Assembly (NCBI GenBank): GCA_035344155.1
Contig: DAORAL010000021.1
Location: 35,725 to 99,724, forward strand
Direction: 5' to 3'
DNA from: UBA1845 sp002338715
Lineage (GTDB): Bacteria > Planctomycetota > Phycisphaerae > UBA1845
Length of the DNA: 64,000 nt
Shown one piece after another: positions 56,544-64,000 of the stretch; within the stretch, counting starts at the first letter, position 1; every line of letters starts with the position of its first letter. Position numbers and translations under genes: made by a program. The notes below the pieces were generated by a model. That model was given only the letters and a program-made list of their open reading frames with translations, was not told the DNA's origin and made no database searches.

Positions 56544-57305
56544 ATGGTGACGTTCTCCGTCCAATCCGGCTCCAACGGCAACTGCATCTATGTCGAAACC
56601 GACGATGCCCGTTTGCTTTTCGATGCCGGTGTTAGTGGGCGTCAGTTGGAGCAGCGGATGGCAGAGCATGGCCGCTCACCGCACGATGTCGACGCCTTGA
56701 TCATATCGCACGAGCACAACGATCACGTTCGCGGCGCGGGCATCTTCCACCGAAAGTTCAACCTGCCCGTCTACATGACCCGTCCCACGCATTACGCCAC
56801 CCAGTGCGACCTCGGCCGACTTGACGATATCCGCCATTTCTTCGCAGGGGATACGCTCGAATTCGGCGCGACGAAAGTTCACACGTTCTCAACCCCGCAC
56901 GATGCGGTCGACGGGGTGGTGTTTATCATCGAGCACAATGAAAAGCGGCTTGGGGTTTTCACCGATTTAGGATATGCGTTTAGAAAGCTCGATGCACTGC
57001 TGGAAGCGGTCGATGCCGCGTATCTTGAGAGCAACTACGACGTTGAGATGTTGCGAACGGGTATGTATCCGGCGTTTCTAAAAGCACGCATCAGCGGCAA
57101 GGGCGGTCACTTGTCCAATTGCGACGCTGCCGATGTGCTGCGGCGGGTCGCGTCGAAGCGTCATCAGTGGATCGCGCTGTCACACTTGAGCGGTCAAAAC
57201 AACACGCCGGACATTGCGCTCGACACGCATCGCAACACGGTTGGCAAGAGTTTTCCACTCGATGTGTCCTCGCGCGAATGCGTGTCGTGCTTGCGAACCA
57301 TCTAG
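56544..57305 (+). CDS. MBL-fold metallo-hydrolase (YycJ/WalJ-like)
   Basis: 253 residues, normal for the YycJ group. Metal ligands are in HEHNDH (about residues 56-61), TPHDAV and LSHLSGQNN; the start reads FSVQSGSNGNCIYVETD, characteristic of YycJ-like proteins. These are probable phosphodiesterases/nucleases, some linked to DNA repair coordination. The dispersed hairpin repeat begins right at its stop codon. Confidence 0.88.
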   Translation: MVTFSVQSGSNGNCIYVETDDARLLFDAGVSGRQLEQRMAEHGRSPHDVDALIISHEHNDHVRGAGIFHRKFNLPVYMTRPTHYATQCDLGRLDDIRHFFAGDTLEFGATKVHTFSTPHDAVDGVVFIIEHNEKRLGVFTDLGYAFRKLDALLEAVDAAYLESNYDVEMLRTGMYPAFLKARISGKGGHLSNCDAADVLRRVASKRHQWIALSHLSGQNNTPDIALDTHRNTVGKSFPLDVSSRECVSCLRTI

Positions 57306-57400
57306 AGCGCCTTGAGTCAAGACGTAGCGGCACGACAGCGCCGTCATTCCCGCGCAGGCGGGAATCCAGGGGGAGAGCAGAGTCAATTCGAGTGAGTATT
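57302..57400. repeat. Dispersed hairpin repeat, copy 2 (ATTCCCGC-N4-GCGGGAAT)
   Basis: Same stem as copy 1 at 57346-57365 with loop GCAG, inside about 85 bases of similar sequence to 8434-8520. The unit starts CTAGAG, which includes the TAG stop of the MBL gene. The loop changed while both stem arms stayed perfect. Confidence 0.75.
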
Positions 57401-57469
57401 GGCCCCGTTTTGCCAAGCGTGTGCAAGCAGGACGCTACGCTTGGATAAAATTCGCCATAGTCAATACGA

Positions 57470-57895
57470 TCACTTGCGACGCATCGAGAAGTTACCGGCT
57501 TTCTTTCCTCTCGGGCCCGAATAGAAGCCAACAAACGTGTCGCCGTACATTTGACCAGTCCAGATGTACTCCGCGCCGCTCGCGTCGCCAAGATCGGCTC
57601 GTCCCTGGAAGAAGATCTTCTTTTCCTTTTCGCGGCCGTCGAGTTGAACTTTGTAGGCGACGTCATTGTTGTTGTAACCGGTCAACGTTGCCCGCCATTG
57701 TTCGCCTTCGAGCGGGGCGACCACGCACTCCAGCTTTCCGCCCGGTCCTCGACCTTCGGATCGCCAAGTTCCCGCCCAGTCCGATTTCTTGGATTCAGCG
57801 CAGCCGGTCCCCAGCAGCAGGAACGCGAACAACCCGATGAGCATGCGTCCTCTGAAAATTCGCCGGGTCGCATAAGAATGGTGCGATGTATTCAT
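57470..57895 (-). CDS. Small lipoprotein, unknown function
   Basis: 141 residues. The signal peptide ends in lipobox LLLGTGC, so it should be membrane-anchored by lipid. The mature part (DWAGTWRSEGRGPGGKLECVV, GYNNNDVAYKVQLDGREKEKK, EYIWTGQMYGDTFVGFYSG) looks like a small beta-barrel or lipocalin-like fold of regularly spaced Trp, Gly and aromatic strands. Family not recognised. It lies downstream of the endonuclease V gene on the same strand. Confidence 0.75.
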   Translation of the reverse strand: MNTSHHSYATRRIFRGRMLIGLFAFLLLGTGCAESKKSDWAGTWRSEGRGPGGKLECVVAPLEGEQWRATLTGYNNNDVAYKVQLDGREKEKKIFFQGRADLGDASGAEYIWTGQMYGDTFVGFYSGPRGKKAGNFSMRRK

Positions 57896-57931
57896 AAGAA
57901 GTTCTCCGCAAACGATGGTGGTCGTCCCGAC

Positions 57932-58624
57932 TCAATTGGTAACGCCCGCATTGGATTGCGTCAATTTTGCGACGAGGATGTCGGCTTGACGGGTGGGTTC
58001 GGGAAGGCGAAATCCGCAGGCGCAGTCCAGCACGACGCGCCGCGCGGTATCCAGATCAATCAAGTGACCCACGCTGACGAACACCGGCTTAACGCCATCG
58101 CGCGTTCGCAGCACCAATCCAACTTTTTCAGTGCCAACTTTCAAAGCGCACGACGATCCGCGGCGTAATGCCGGCTGGCTGTGTTCGCCGACAAAGCGAC
58201 TCTTGGCGCAGCCGATTGTTGGAACATTGCAGATGTATCCGACATGGCAGGCGAGCCCGAATCGGCGTGAATGGGCGAGTCCGTGCCCGTCGCACATGAT
58301 CGCATCGACCGGATGACGAACTTTGCGAAGGGCGGCTAAGACTGCAGGGGCCTCTCGAAACGAAAGCAGTCCCGGAACGTATGGAAATCGGACGATGCGT
58401 TTCGCATGCGCGGTTTCGATGATACGTTTTTCGCACCGATCCCAGACAACCGCGCCGGCGATGCAGTGGCTCATCCCCGTCGTGAATGCCATATCCACGC
58501 CAACGACATAGCGAATCTCGCGATTCGGTTGCCTGACGACGATGTTGTTGGCGAGTTGCTTTTGAAGTTGGATGGCCCGTCTCGGCGTGAGCGACCAGCG
58601 GTGGGGCGTGGGTTTGAACTTCAT
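57932..58624 (-). CDS. nfi: Endonuclease V
   Basis: 230 residues from ATG 58624, whose ATGA overlaps the stop of the upstream tag gene. It should cut DNA one phosphodiester 3' to deaminated bases, mainly inosine. Motifs are YVVGVDMAF with the first catalytic Asp, FPYVPGLLSFREAPAVL, MCDGHGLAHSRRFGLACHVG and GCAKSRFVG. Length is normal. The overlap with tag suggests coupled translation of two base-damage repair enzymes. Confidence 0.94.
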   Translation of the reverse strand: MKFKPTPHRWSLTPRRAIQLQKQLANNIVVRQPNREIRYVVGVDMAFTTGMSHCIAGAVVWDRCEKRIIETAHAKRIVRFPYVPGLLSFREAPAVLAALRKVRHPVDAIMCDGHGLAHSRRFGLACHVGYICNVPTIGCAKSRFVGEHSQPALRRGSSCALKVGTEKVGLVLRTRDGVKPVFVSVGHLIDLDTARRVVLDCACGFRLPEPTRQADILVAKLTQSNAGVTN

Positions 58625-59220
58625 CGCTTCGCTGATTTCCCACCGAGTTGCTTGTACCGAAAGCAATCGGTCGTGTGATCGTTGACCATCCCGACAGCTT
58701 GCATCAGCGCATAGCAAATCGTCGAGCCGACAAAACGAAATCCGCGGCGCTTCAGATCACGACTCATCGCATCCGACTCGGCTGTCGTGGCTGGCACATC
58801 CTTCATGCGGCGCCATTTGTTTTGGATGGGCGTGCCGCCAACGAACTGCCACAGATACGCATCGAAGCTGCCGAATTCTTTCTGCACCTTTAGGAATGCC
58901 TGCGCATTGGAGATGGTCGAACCAACCTTCAATCGATTCCGCACGATGCCCGGGTCAGCCAGCAATGCTTCGACTTTCTTGTCATCGTACTTGGCAATCT
59001 TTTTGGCATTGAATTGATCGAAGACTTTTCGATAGTGGGGGCGTTTCTTGAGGATGGTGTCCCAACTCAGACCGGCTTGCGCGCCTTCGAGAATCAGAAA
59101 CTCAAACAGCAGGCGATCGTCGTGGACGGGCACGCCCCATTCATGATCGTGGTACTCGACCGCCAAGTCGTTGCGCGCCCATCCGCACCGAACCTTTTGA
59201 GATGTGCTCACCTTGGCCAT
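58621..59220 (-). CDS. tag: DNA-3-methyladenine glycosylase I
   Basis: 199 residues from the second ATG (59220; the first is 59229). It excises 3-methyladenine from alkylated DNA. Motifs are RCGWARNDLAVEYHDHEWGVP with the zinc Cys and His, LEGAQAGLSWDTILKKRPHYR, IVRNRLKV and GFRFVGSTICYALMQAVGMVNDH with the C-terminal zinc-site His. Upstream partner of endonuclease V, overlapping by four bases. Confidence 0.95.
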   Translation of the reverse strand: MAKVSTSQKVRCGWARNDLAVEYHDHEWGVPVHDDRLLFEFLILEGAQAGLSWDTILKKRPHYRKVFDQFNAKKIAKYDDKKVEALLADPGIVRNRLKVGSTISNAQAFLKVQKEFGSFDAYLWQFVGGTPIQNKWRRMKDVPATTAESDAMSRDLKRRGFRFVGSTICYALMQAVGMVNDHTTDCFRYKQLGGKSAKR

Positions 59221-59264
59221 CGATTCCACACCTGTCGCGAATGGGCAAATTCAGCCGCGCCGTG

Positions 59265-59729
59265 TTAGCGGCGCATCGCCCGCTTCATTTCGCGCACTTG
59301 ATCTTTCTTTTTCAGATCCTGTCGCTTGTCGCCCTGGGTCTTGCCGCGTGCCAATGCGAGGGTCAGTTTGCACAGTCCGCGATCGTTGAAATAGATGCGC
59401 AAAGGCACCAGCGTTTGTCCGCGTTGATGAACCTTGGGCAGAAGCTTGATAATCTCGCGCTTGTGAAGCAGGGCTTTGCGGGGCCGCTTGGGGTCGTGGT
59501 TCATCACGTTCCCATGCTTATACGGAGGAATGTTGGCGCCGATCAGCCAGACTTCATGCCCGTCGATTCGGGCATAAGCCTCGTCCAGGGTGGCCCCGCC
59601 CTGGCGCAGACTTTTGACCTCCGTACCCCGCAAAACGAGCCCACATTCGATTTTCTCGAGAATTTCGAACTTGTGCGACGCTTTCTTGTTGCGGATTGAA
59701 GGCGATTCTGTTTTGCTGTTCTTGGACAT
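59265..59729 (-). CDS. smpB: SsrA-binding protein SmpB
   Basis: 154 residues. Binds tmRNA and brings it to stalled ribosomes. Motifs are NKKASHKFEILEKIECGLVLRGTEVKSLRQG, ANIPPYKHGNVMNHDPKRPRKLL-type region (PKRPRKALLHKREI) and a basic C-terminal tail (KKKDQVREMKRAMRR). Normal length. A tmRNA gene is not evident next to it. Confidence 0.97.
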   Translation of the reverse strand: MSKNSKTESPSIRNKKASHKFEILEKIECGLVLRGTEVKSLRQGGATLDEAYARIDGHEVWLIGANIPPYKHGNVMNHDPKRPRKALLHKREIIKLLPKVHQRGQTLVPLRIYFNDRGLCKLTLALARGKTQGDKRQDLKKKDQVREMKRAMRR

Positions 59730-59932
59730 AAGTCTTTGCCGAAACTATCCTTAAGGCGAAATACGGGCCGACGTAGTGCTGGATCGCCGGTCTGCCCAAG
59801 ACACGGTGTGGCTCTACAATGGACTGGGGGGCAGGTTAAAGCAACCCGCTGGTCAGCTTCCTGGATATTCTAGGACGCGCGAATTAGATCGCAACGGATC
59901 AAATGGTCGGGAGTACAAAGGGGCACGGTGAT

Positions 59933-60565
59933 ATGGATGTGAAGAAATCACAGGAAGGGTCAGCCCCGATGGATCGATCGGAGGAATTGCGCCTGGTGCA
60001 GAAAGCAAAGCGCCAGGATGCAGAGGCGATGCGCGCCTTGATCGATGCCCACAAACAACGGCTCTTCGCGTTCGTCTGGCGGATGCACCGCAACCACCAC
60101 GACGCCGAAGAGATTTGCCAGGACGCATTCTTGAAGGCGTTCGCGGCGATCGATTCGTTCAATCCGGATTATCGGTTCAGCACCTGGCTCTTCACCATCG
60201 CGTACCGCGTGACGCTTAACACGTTGCGCAAGAAGCGGGCTGTCTCAGGCGAAATGGATTGGACGCGATGCGCGTCTTCCGAACCCGATGCAGAACAGGA
60301 GTATGCCGCGTCGGAAGAAGCCAGCCGCCTGAAAGAAATGATCTGGCAGTCGGTCGACAAGCTAAGTCCGGCTCAGCGGGCAACCGTCTTGCTCTTTTAT
60401 AAACAGCAGATGGGCTGCCAGGAGATCGCCACGATATTGGAAACGCCGGTAGCCACGGTTAAGAGTCACCTGCACCGAGCCCGGGCCAAGCTCAAGGATT
60501 TGCTGTCTCCGGTCCTCGAAGAAATGTCCGGATCACAACGCATCCTGGGCGAGCTTGCCGGGTAA
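59933..60565 (+). CDS. ECF-subfamily RNA polymerase sigma factor
   Basis: 210 residues from ATG 59933; ATG 59903 and ATG 59969 (AGGAAGGG upstream) are alternatives. Region 2 has RMHRNHHDAEEICQDAFLKAF and DYRFSTWLFTIAYRVTLNTLRKK. Region 4 has LSPAQRATVLLFYKQQMGCQEIATILETPVATVKSHLHRARAKLK. The next gene encodes an anti-sigma factor with a zinc site, as is usual for such pairs. The target promoters are unknown. Confidence 0.93.
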   Translation: MDVKKSQEGSAPMDRSEELRLVQKAKRQDAEAMRALIDAHKQRLFAFVWRMHRNHHDAEEICQDAFLKAFAAIDSFNPDYRFSTWLFTIAYRVTLNTLRKKRAVSGEMDWTRCASSEPDAEQEYAASEEASRLKEMIWQSVDKLSPAQRATVLLFYKQQMGCQEIATILETPVATVKSHLHRARAKLKDLLSPVLEEMSGSQRILGELAG

Positions 60566-60654
60566 AAGGGTAAGGAAGGCAGAGTGAAGAAAGTCAAAGT
60601 GCTGCCGAGAGTACAAACGACGTTGGCCAAAGCGGCCTGGGGTTCAAGCAATAC

Positions 60655-61362
60655 ATGAACTGCGAACAATCACAAAACCTGTTTGACGCCTATCTGGACA
60701 ATTCGCTCACCGGAACACTGGCGACCGAATTCGGAGCCCATCAGTTGGCGTGCAGCCATTGCCGGCGCGACCTCGCGCTTCTGGAGGTGGCTGGTCATGT
60801 CGTCGCTTCGGACAATGAAGCGCCGCTATTGGACGATGAGTTTACGTCCCGCCTGGTTGAATGTGCCACCAGCAAACCGGCCAAGCGACCGTTGAAGTTC
60901 TCGCGGGCGCTTTGGGTCGGGTTACCCGCAGCGCTGGCCGCCTGCCTGACGTTGGTCGTTTTGTTTGGGGACAAAGACGCTGCTTCCAACGCGAATGATA
61001 AAGAAATCGCGCCGCCGAGTGTCCTCGGCTTTAACAAAGAAGTCACGACCCTTGATGAATTGCGTGCAAATGTGAACGATGCGTTGAGCCTTAACCCGGA
61101 CAACGAAGAACTCAAAAAACTCGCCGAAACGCTGCGTGAGAGAAGTGAAAAAATCATTGGCGATACCCGCGATGGCGCGTCACTATTGCAAGACTACAGC
61201 GAGGATGCGATAAGAGAGCTGATCAGGTCGGTTCCAAACAATACCCAAACCAAGCCAGCCGACGCCAAGGGCAACAATGGATCGCAGGATGACGCGATGC
61301 AGGATCGACAAAATGGTTCCAGCAATTCCAGGGCAGCCAAGCCGCCCACGGAAGAACTGTAG
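60655..61362 (+). CDS. Anti-sigma factor with zf-HC2 domain
   Basis: 235 residues. The N-terminal Cys3 and HQLACSHC form the His-x3-Cys-x2-Cys zinc motif of anti-sigma domains that hold ECF factors. One TM (LWVGLPAALAACLTLVVLFG) puts the C-terminal half outside: a helical stretch then a Gln/Asn/Ser-rich tail. It overlaps the 5' part of the frame of the next gene, but the true start of that gene lies downstream. Second gene of the sigma / anti-sigma / PDZ protein operon. Confidence 0.88.
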   Translation: MNCEQSQNLFDAYLDNSLTGTLATEFGAHQLACSHCRRDLALLEVAGHVVASDNEAPLLDDEFTSRLVECATSKPAKRPLKFSRALWVGLPAALAACLTLVVLFGDKDAASNANDKEIAPPSVLGFNKEVTTLDELRANVNDALSLNPDNEELKKLAETLRERSEKIIGDTRDGASLLQDYSEDAIRELIRSVPNNTQTKPADAKGNNGSQDDAMQDRQNGSSNSRAAKPPTEEL

Positions 61363-61402
61363 CGTCACGCGCACCGTTTCCACCCGTTTCTCGCCCTGCA
61401 CA

Positions 61403-63376
61403 ATGCGCCATCGAATGGTGATCCTGCTCGCCGTCACGCTCACATCCATTCTGACAATGGATGCACAAGCCGACGAACCGGCGCGTTTTCCCGTCCCAAG
61501 AATCGCTCAATACATCCCAGCCGACACAGGACTATTCATTTATTCCGATCGCATCTTTGCGACGGAGTTGGAAGCCCACGACGACGGCATTCTGCAGTTG
61601 ATGCTGAAGCTCAGTGGCGGTGATCCGGTCAGTTGGAAGACCATGCTCGCCCAGTCGCTCGGGCTTGAATCGAACGCGGAACTTCGCGAATTGCTCAAGG
61701 AGAAATTCGCCATCGCCGCGCTCGATTGGAGTCACCTCGAAGATGGCGTGATCATCATCGACGAATACAACAAACGTTTGTTGCAACTGGTTATGGGCAG
61801 GGGGCGCGTCAAGAACCAGGAAAAAGACAACGACGTCAATATCTTCCAGACTCCCGGCGGCATGTGGGTCGCGGCCACTCGGCGCATCCTCATCCTGTCA
61901 CAAACGGCAGACGCCCATTCGCTCTTTCGCCGCAGCGCCAAACTGCTCGCCGGTGCGAACGATCAACCGTTGGCGCTGAATTCGGATTTCAGGACCTGCA
62001 TCGCGAGCCTGCCGAAATCCTGCAAAGCCTGCCTCTATTGGCACGATCAAACGAACGCATCAAATGCAGAAGCCACAGCCAACAAAGCGGTCGCACCACT
62101 TTGGGCTTCGGGCACAAGCAATGCCATCGGACTACAGGGTCGTCAGAATCTCCTGGAAGTGACGCATGTCGGCCAGATCAATTCAAACGGCGTTCGGGAC
62201 TACCGCCCGCGCGTGCGTTTCCAACAGGTGCGACAACTCCCGCAGACGACGTTGGCCAGCTGGTCGACAACGATCAAGTGGCGCGACTTTTTCACCGACC
62301 CGAACCTCGACCCGACGATTGTCGAATTGCTCAAGATTGTCGGCGTGTATGGCGATGGCGGGCAGACGGAACTTCACGAGGACGTCATCGCCAATCTCGG
62401 ACCCCGTTGCACGATGATTGTCGCTGCGGATTTCGGCGATAAGAATCTGCACCCCCGCGCGGCGATCATGATCGAATCGACGGACAGTCGCGCGACCGTT
62501 GCTGCCGTCAGCAAATATGTCCACGGCACCGACCCGTCAGCACCATCGTCCGATCCTGCGGTTGGCGACGTCGACTCAAACGGTGTCCCCAGGCTCCACA
62601 CAATCATCATGCCAAAGCAGCCAAGCGCACCCGGTGGCGACACCATCGGCGCATTGATTGCAGACAATCTCGCACCGACCTACGCAGCGATCGACGGCTG
62701 GTTTATCCTCTCGACCTCGCCAGATCATGCGAAAGAAATCATTGAAGCCAGCGCCGGCGAATCACCTCGGTTGGAAGACGTGCTCCCGGTGCATGCGCAC
62801 ACGCGAAGGGTCAACCGAGCCATCGAACTGGTCGTCGTGCAGCCCTCGTTCCTTCACGGCATCCTGCAATTCTGGGAGAGTCAGCTTGCGACCCGCGTTC
62901 CGCCAAAAACCGACGGTTCGCGGTTGGGTGTGGAAGTCCGCAGCGAAACCCTCCCCGGCCAAGTCGTGGTCGTCAGCGTCGACTCGAACGGCGTTGCCGC
63001 AAACCGATTGCAGCCGGAGGACCGAATCCTGGCGTGCAATACCATCCTGCTTGATTTTGAAAATCCGAATCAACATCTCAAGAACATGCTCGCCCCGGAT
63101 GGTCCGGAGTTGACGCTGCGCGTGCTGCGGGGCGGTAACATCGTCGACGTCTTGATTCCGCCAACGCCCAAGCAACCTCAACAATCCAGTTCACGCATTC
63201 AGGAATTGCTAAGTGGCGCGGAACCGTTTCAGGCGCTGCTTCTCAATTCAACCATTGCCTTGTACATCAAAGAAAGGCCGGCAAATGGCGTCGCTGTCAC
63301 CCGACTTGCGATCGAGTTGGACCGTGCAGGCGTGAAACCAAACGCGCCGAGATCAGGCGATTCCGGAAAACAGTAA
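61403..63376 (+). CDS. Secreted protein with PDZ domain, unknown function
   Basis: 657 residues from ATG 61403; ATG 61415 is an alternative. Signal peptide MVILLAVTLTSILTMDAQA. The long N-terminal part (YIPADTGLFIYSDRIFATELE, KFAIAALDWSHLEDGVIII, WVAATRRILILSQTADA) resembles planctomycete substrate-binding or DUF3352-like proteins; this assignment is tentative. A PDZ-like domain lies near residues 510-590 (VVVVSVDSNGVAANRLQPED, VLRGGNIVDVLIPP). No protease triad was seen. It may be the extracytoplasmic sensor or target of the sigma/anti-sigma pair upstream. folK follows after four bases. Confidence 0.7.
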   Translation: MRHRMVILLAVTLTSILTMDAQADEPARFPVPRIAQYIPADTGLFIYSDRIFATELEAHDDGILQLMLKLSGGDPVSWKTMLAQSLGLESNAELRELLKEKFAIAALDWSHLEDGVIIIDEYNKRLLQLVMGRGRVKNQEKDNDVNIFQTPGGMWVAATRRILILSQTADAHSLFRRSAKLLAGANDQPLALNSDFRTCIASLPKSCKACLYWHDQTNASNAEATANKAVAPLWASGTSNAIGLQGRQNLLEVTHVGQINSNGVRDYRPRVRFQQVRQLPQTTLASWSTTIKWRDFFTDPNLDPTIVELLKIVGVYGDGGQTELHEDVIANLGPRCTMIVAADFGDKNLHPRAAIMIESTDSRATVAAVSKYVHGTDPSAPSSDPAVGDVDSNGVPRLHTIIMPKQPSAPGGDTIGALIADNLAPTYAAIDGWFILSTSPDHAKEIIEASAGESPRLEDVLPVHAHTRRVNRAIELVVVQPSFLHGILQFWESQLATRVPPKTDGSRLGVEVRSETLPGQVVVVSVDSNGVAANRLQPEDRILACNTILLDFENPNQHLKNMLAPDGPELTLRVLRGGNIVDVLIPPTPKQPQQSSSRIQELLSGAEPFQALLLNSTIALYIKERPANGVAVTRLAIELDRAGVKPNAPRSGDSGKQ

Positions 63377-63380
63377 AGAC

Positions 63381-63920
63381 ATGGGCATGGACCGCGCGGC
63401 ACATGGCGACCCTCCGATCTATCTCGGGTTGGGAACGAATCTGGGCGATCGGCTGGAGAATCTCAATCGGGCACTTCACCTGCTGACCGATCACGTCGAA
63501 GTTGGCATTTTGGCTGTCGCCAGCGTCTACGAAACGTCACCGGTCGGCGGGCCACCGGGGCAATCCGACTACTTCAATACCGTAGTGAAAATCGCGAGCA
63601 CGATGGATGCACCGTCATTGTTGGCTCACATTCTCGATGTCGAACGATCGATGGGCCGCATCCGAAGCGTCGTCAACGGCCCCCGCAACATCGACATCGA
63701 CTTGCTGATCATGGGGAACAACATTTTCGACACGCCAACGCTTTCGCTTCCGCACCCCCGACTTCACCAGCGTCGATTCGTCTTGGCCCCACTGGCGGAA
63801 ATCGCACCGAATCTGCGACATCCCATGGAGGGCTCGACCATGCAGGAGTTGCTGGATCAGTTGCCGCAGGATGGCAACGTCGTTCGTCTAATCGCTTCGC
63901 CGAATTGGTATGCGGTGTAA
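63381..63920 (+). CDS. folK: 2-amino-4-hydroxy-6-hydroxymethyldihydropteridine pyrophosphokinase
   Basis: 179 residues. Folate-pathway enzyme that transfers pyrophosphate from ATP to 6-hydroxymethyl-dihydropterin. Motifs are YLGLGTNLGDRLENL, VYETSPVGGPPGQSDYFNTVV, GRIRSVVNGPRNIDIDLL with the Mg-binding Asp pair, and LPHPRLHQRRFVLAPLAEIAP. Normal length. Follows the PDZ-protein gene after four bases, so it is probably in the same transcript although unrelated in function. Confidence 0.96.
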   Translation: MGMDRAAHGDPPIYLGLGTNLGDRLENLNRALHLLTDHVEVGILAVASVYETSPVGGPPGQSDYFNTVVKIASTMDAPSLLAHILDVERSMGRIRSVVNGPRNIDIDLLIMGNNIFDTPTLSLPHPRLHQRRFVLAPLAEIAPNLRHPMEGSTMQELLDQLPQDGNVVRLIASPNWYAV

Positions 63921-63945
63921 ATGGTGGGGTATCGCGACGGTCCGA

Positions 63946-63984
63946 CTAGAGCGGCTTAAGTCCAAGCGTAGCGCATGTTAGGCG
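63946..63984. repeat. Dispersed repeat, partial copy 3
   Basis: CTAGAGCGGCTTAAGTCCAA followed by GCGTAGCGC resembles the left end of the repeat at 57302, again shortly after a stop codon (folK). The hairpin core is not present within what remains of the window. Confidence 0.45.
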
Positions 63985-64000
63985 CTTGTTCGGGTTGCGC

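Noticed and set aside
59730..59932. Possible tmRNA (ssrA) next to smpB
   Set aside because: No tRNA-like acceptor/T-arm ends or tag-peptide frame could be found in the 200 bases upstream of smpB.
61277..61402. Longer start for the PDZ protein overlapping the anti-sigma gene
   Set aside because: The extra residues are Arg-rich, lie in another frame over the anti-sigma coding end, and displace the signal peptide at 61403.
1..64000. CRISPR array, insertion sequence, phage or toxin-antitoxin system
   Set aside because: No regularly spaced direct repeats, transposase motifs, integrase, structural phage proteins or small toxin/antitoxin pairs were seen on reading both strands.

Overview
The window looks like part of a chromosome from a planctomycete, most likely of the Phycisphaerae type. 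The signs are secreted glycosidases carrying dockerin-like calcium repeats, a PEP-CTERM protein ending in a short arginine tail, a large type II pseudopilin with a GFTLVELLVV leader, a DUF2723/GT-C membrane protein, and Cys-rich 'CGY.L.GL..CPECG' membrane proteins. No taxonomy search was run, so this placement is inference.

Layout. 1-8.4 kb is an envelope polysaccharide region: an acyltransferase cut by the window edge, a WbuB-like glycosyltransferase, wecB, a DUF2723 membrane protein, a secreted TPR-like protein and a CapD/PglF-type nucleotide-sugar dehydratase. 8.6-13.8 kb holds a TolC / MacA-like / MacB-ATPase export operon with no permease gene, and a divergent Sir2 deacylase. 14.0-15.6 kb is a SulP anion transporter.

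15.7-49.5 kb is a large alpha-glucan (starch/glycogen/maltodextrin) utilisation locus. Nearly every product has a signal peptide. It encodes GH31, GH97, a CBM48-esterase, a branching-enzyme-like GH13, a pullulanase, a GH57-like protein, a GH13 amylase and a neopullulanase-like GH13. It also encodes a non-catalytic protein with five CBM25-like repeats, a pseudopilin, a PEP-CTERM protein, an SGNH/TPR protein, a sodium:solute symporter and a LacI-family regulator. Three large proteins share one unnamed module (X1) between CBM25 and dockerin, and two share a second (X2). A near-palindromic 13-mer, TGAAAC-W-GTTTCA or a close variant, lies in the intergenic region upstream of most transcription units of this locus. 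An even-spaced form with the same half-sites lies at the GH57 promoter and upstream of the LacI gene. I read this as a local LacI-type regulon: polysaccharide is cut and debranched outside the cytoplasm, bound by CBM/dockerin proteins, and imported as sugar by the SSS symporter.

49.7-64 kb is housekeeping: tRNA-Lys(UUU), two convergent zinc-ribbon membrane proteins, beta-carbonic anhydrase, a methyltransferase, clpC with its terminator, birA, an MBL-fold hydrolase, a lipoprotein, endonuclease V coupled to tag, smpB, an ECF sigma/anti-sigma/PDZ-protein operon and folK. Two kinds of dispersed hairpin repeat lie just after stop codons. No CRISPR array, insertion sequence, phage gene, rRNA gene, SusC/SusD pair, cohesin or exosortase was seen.
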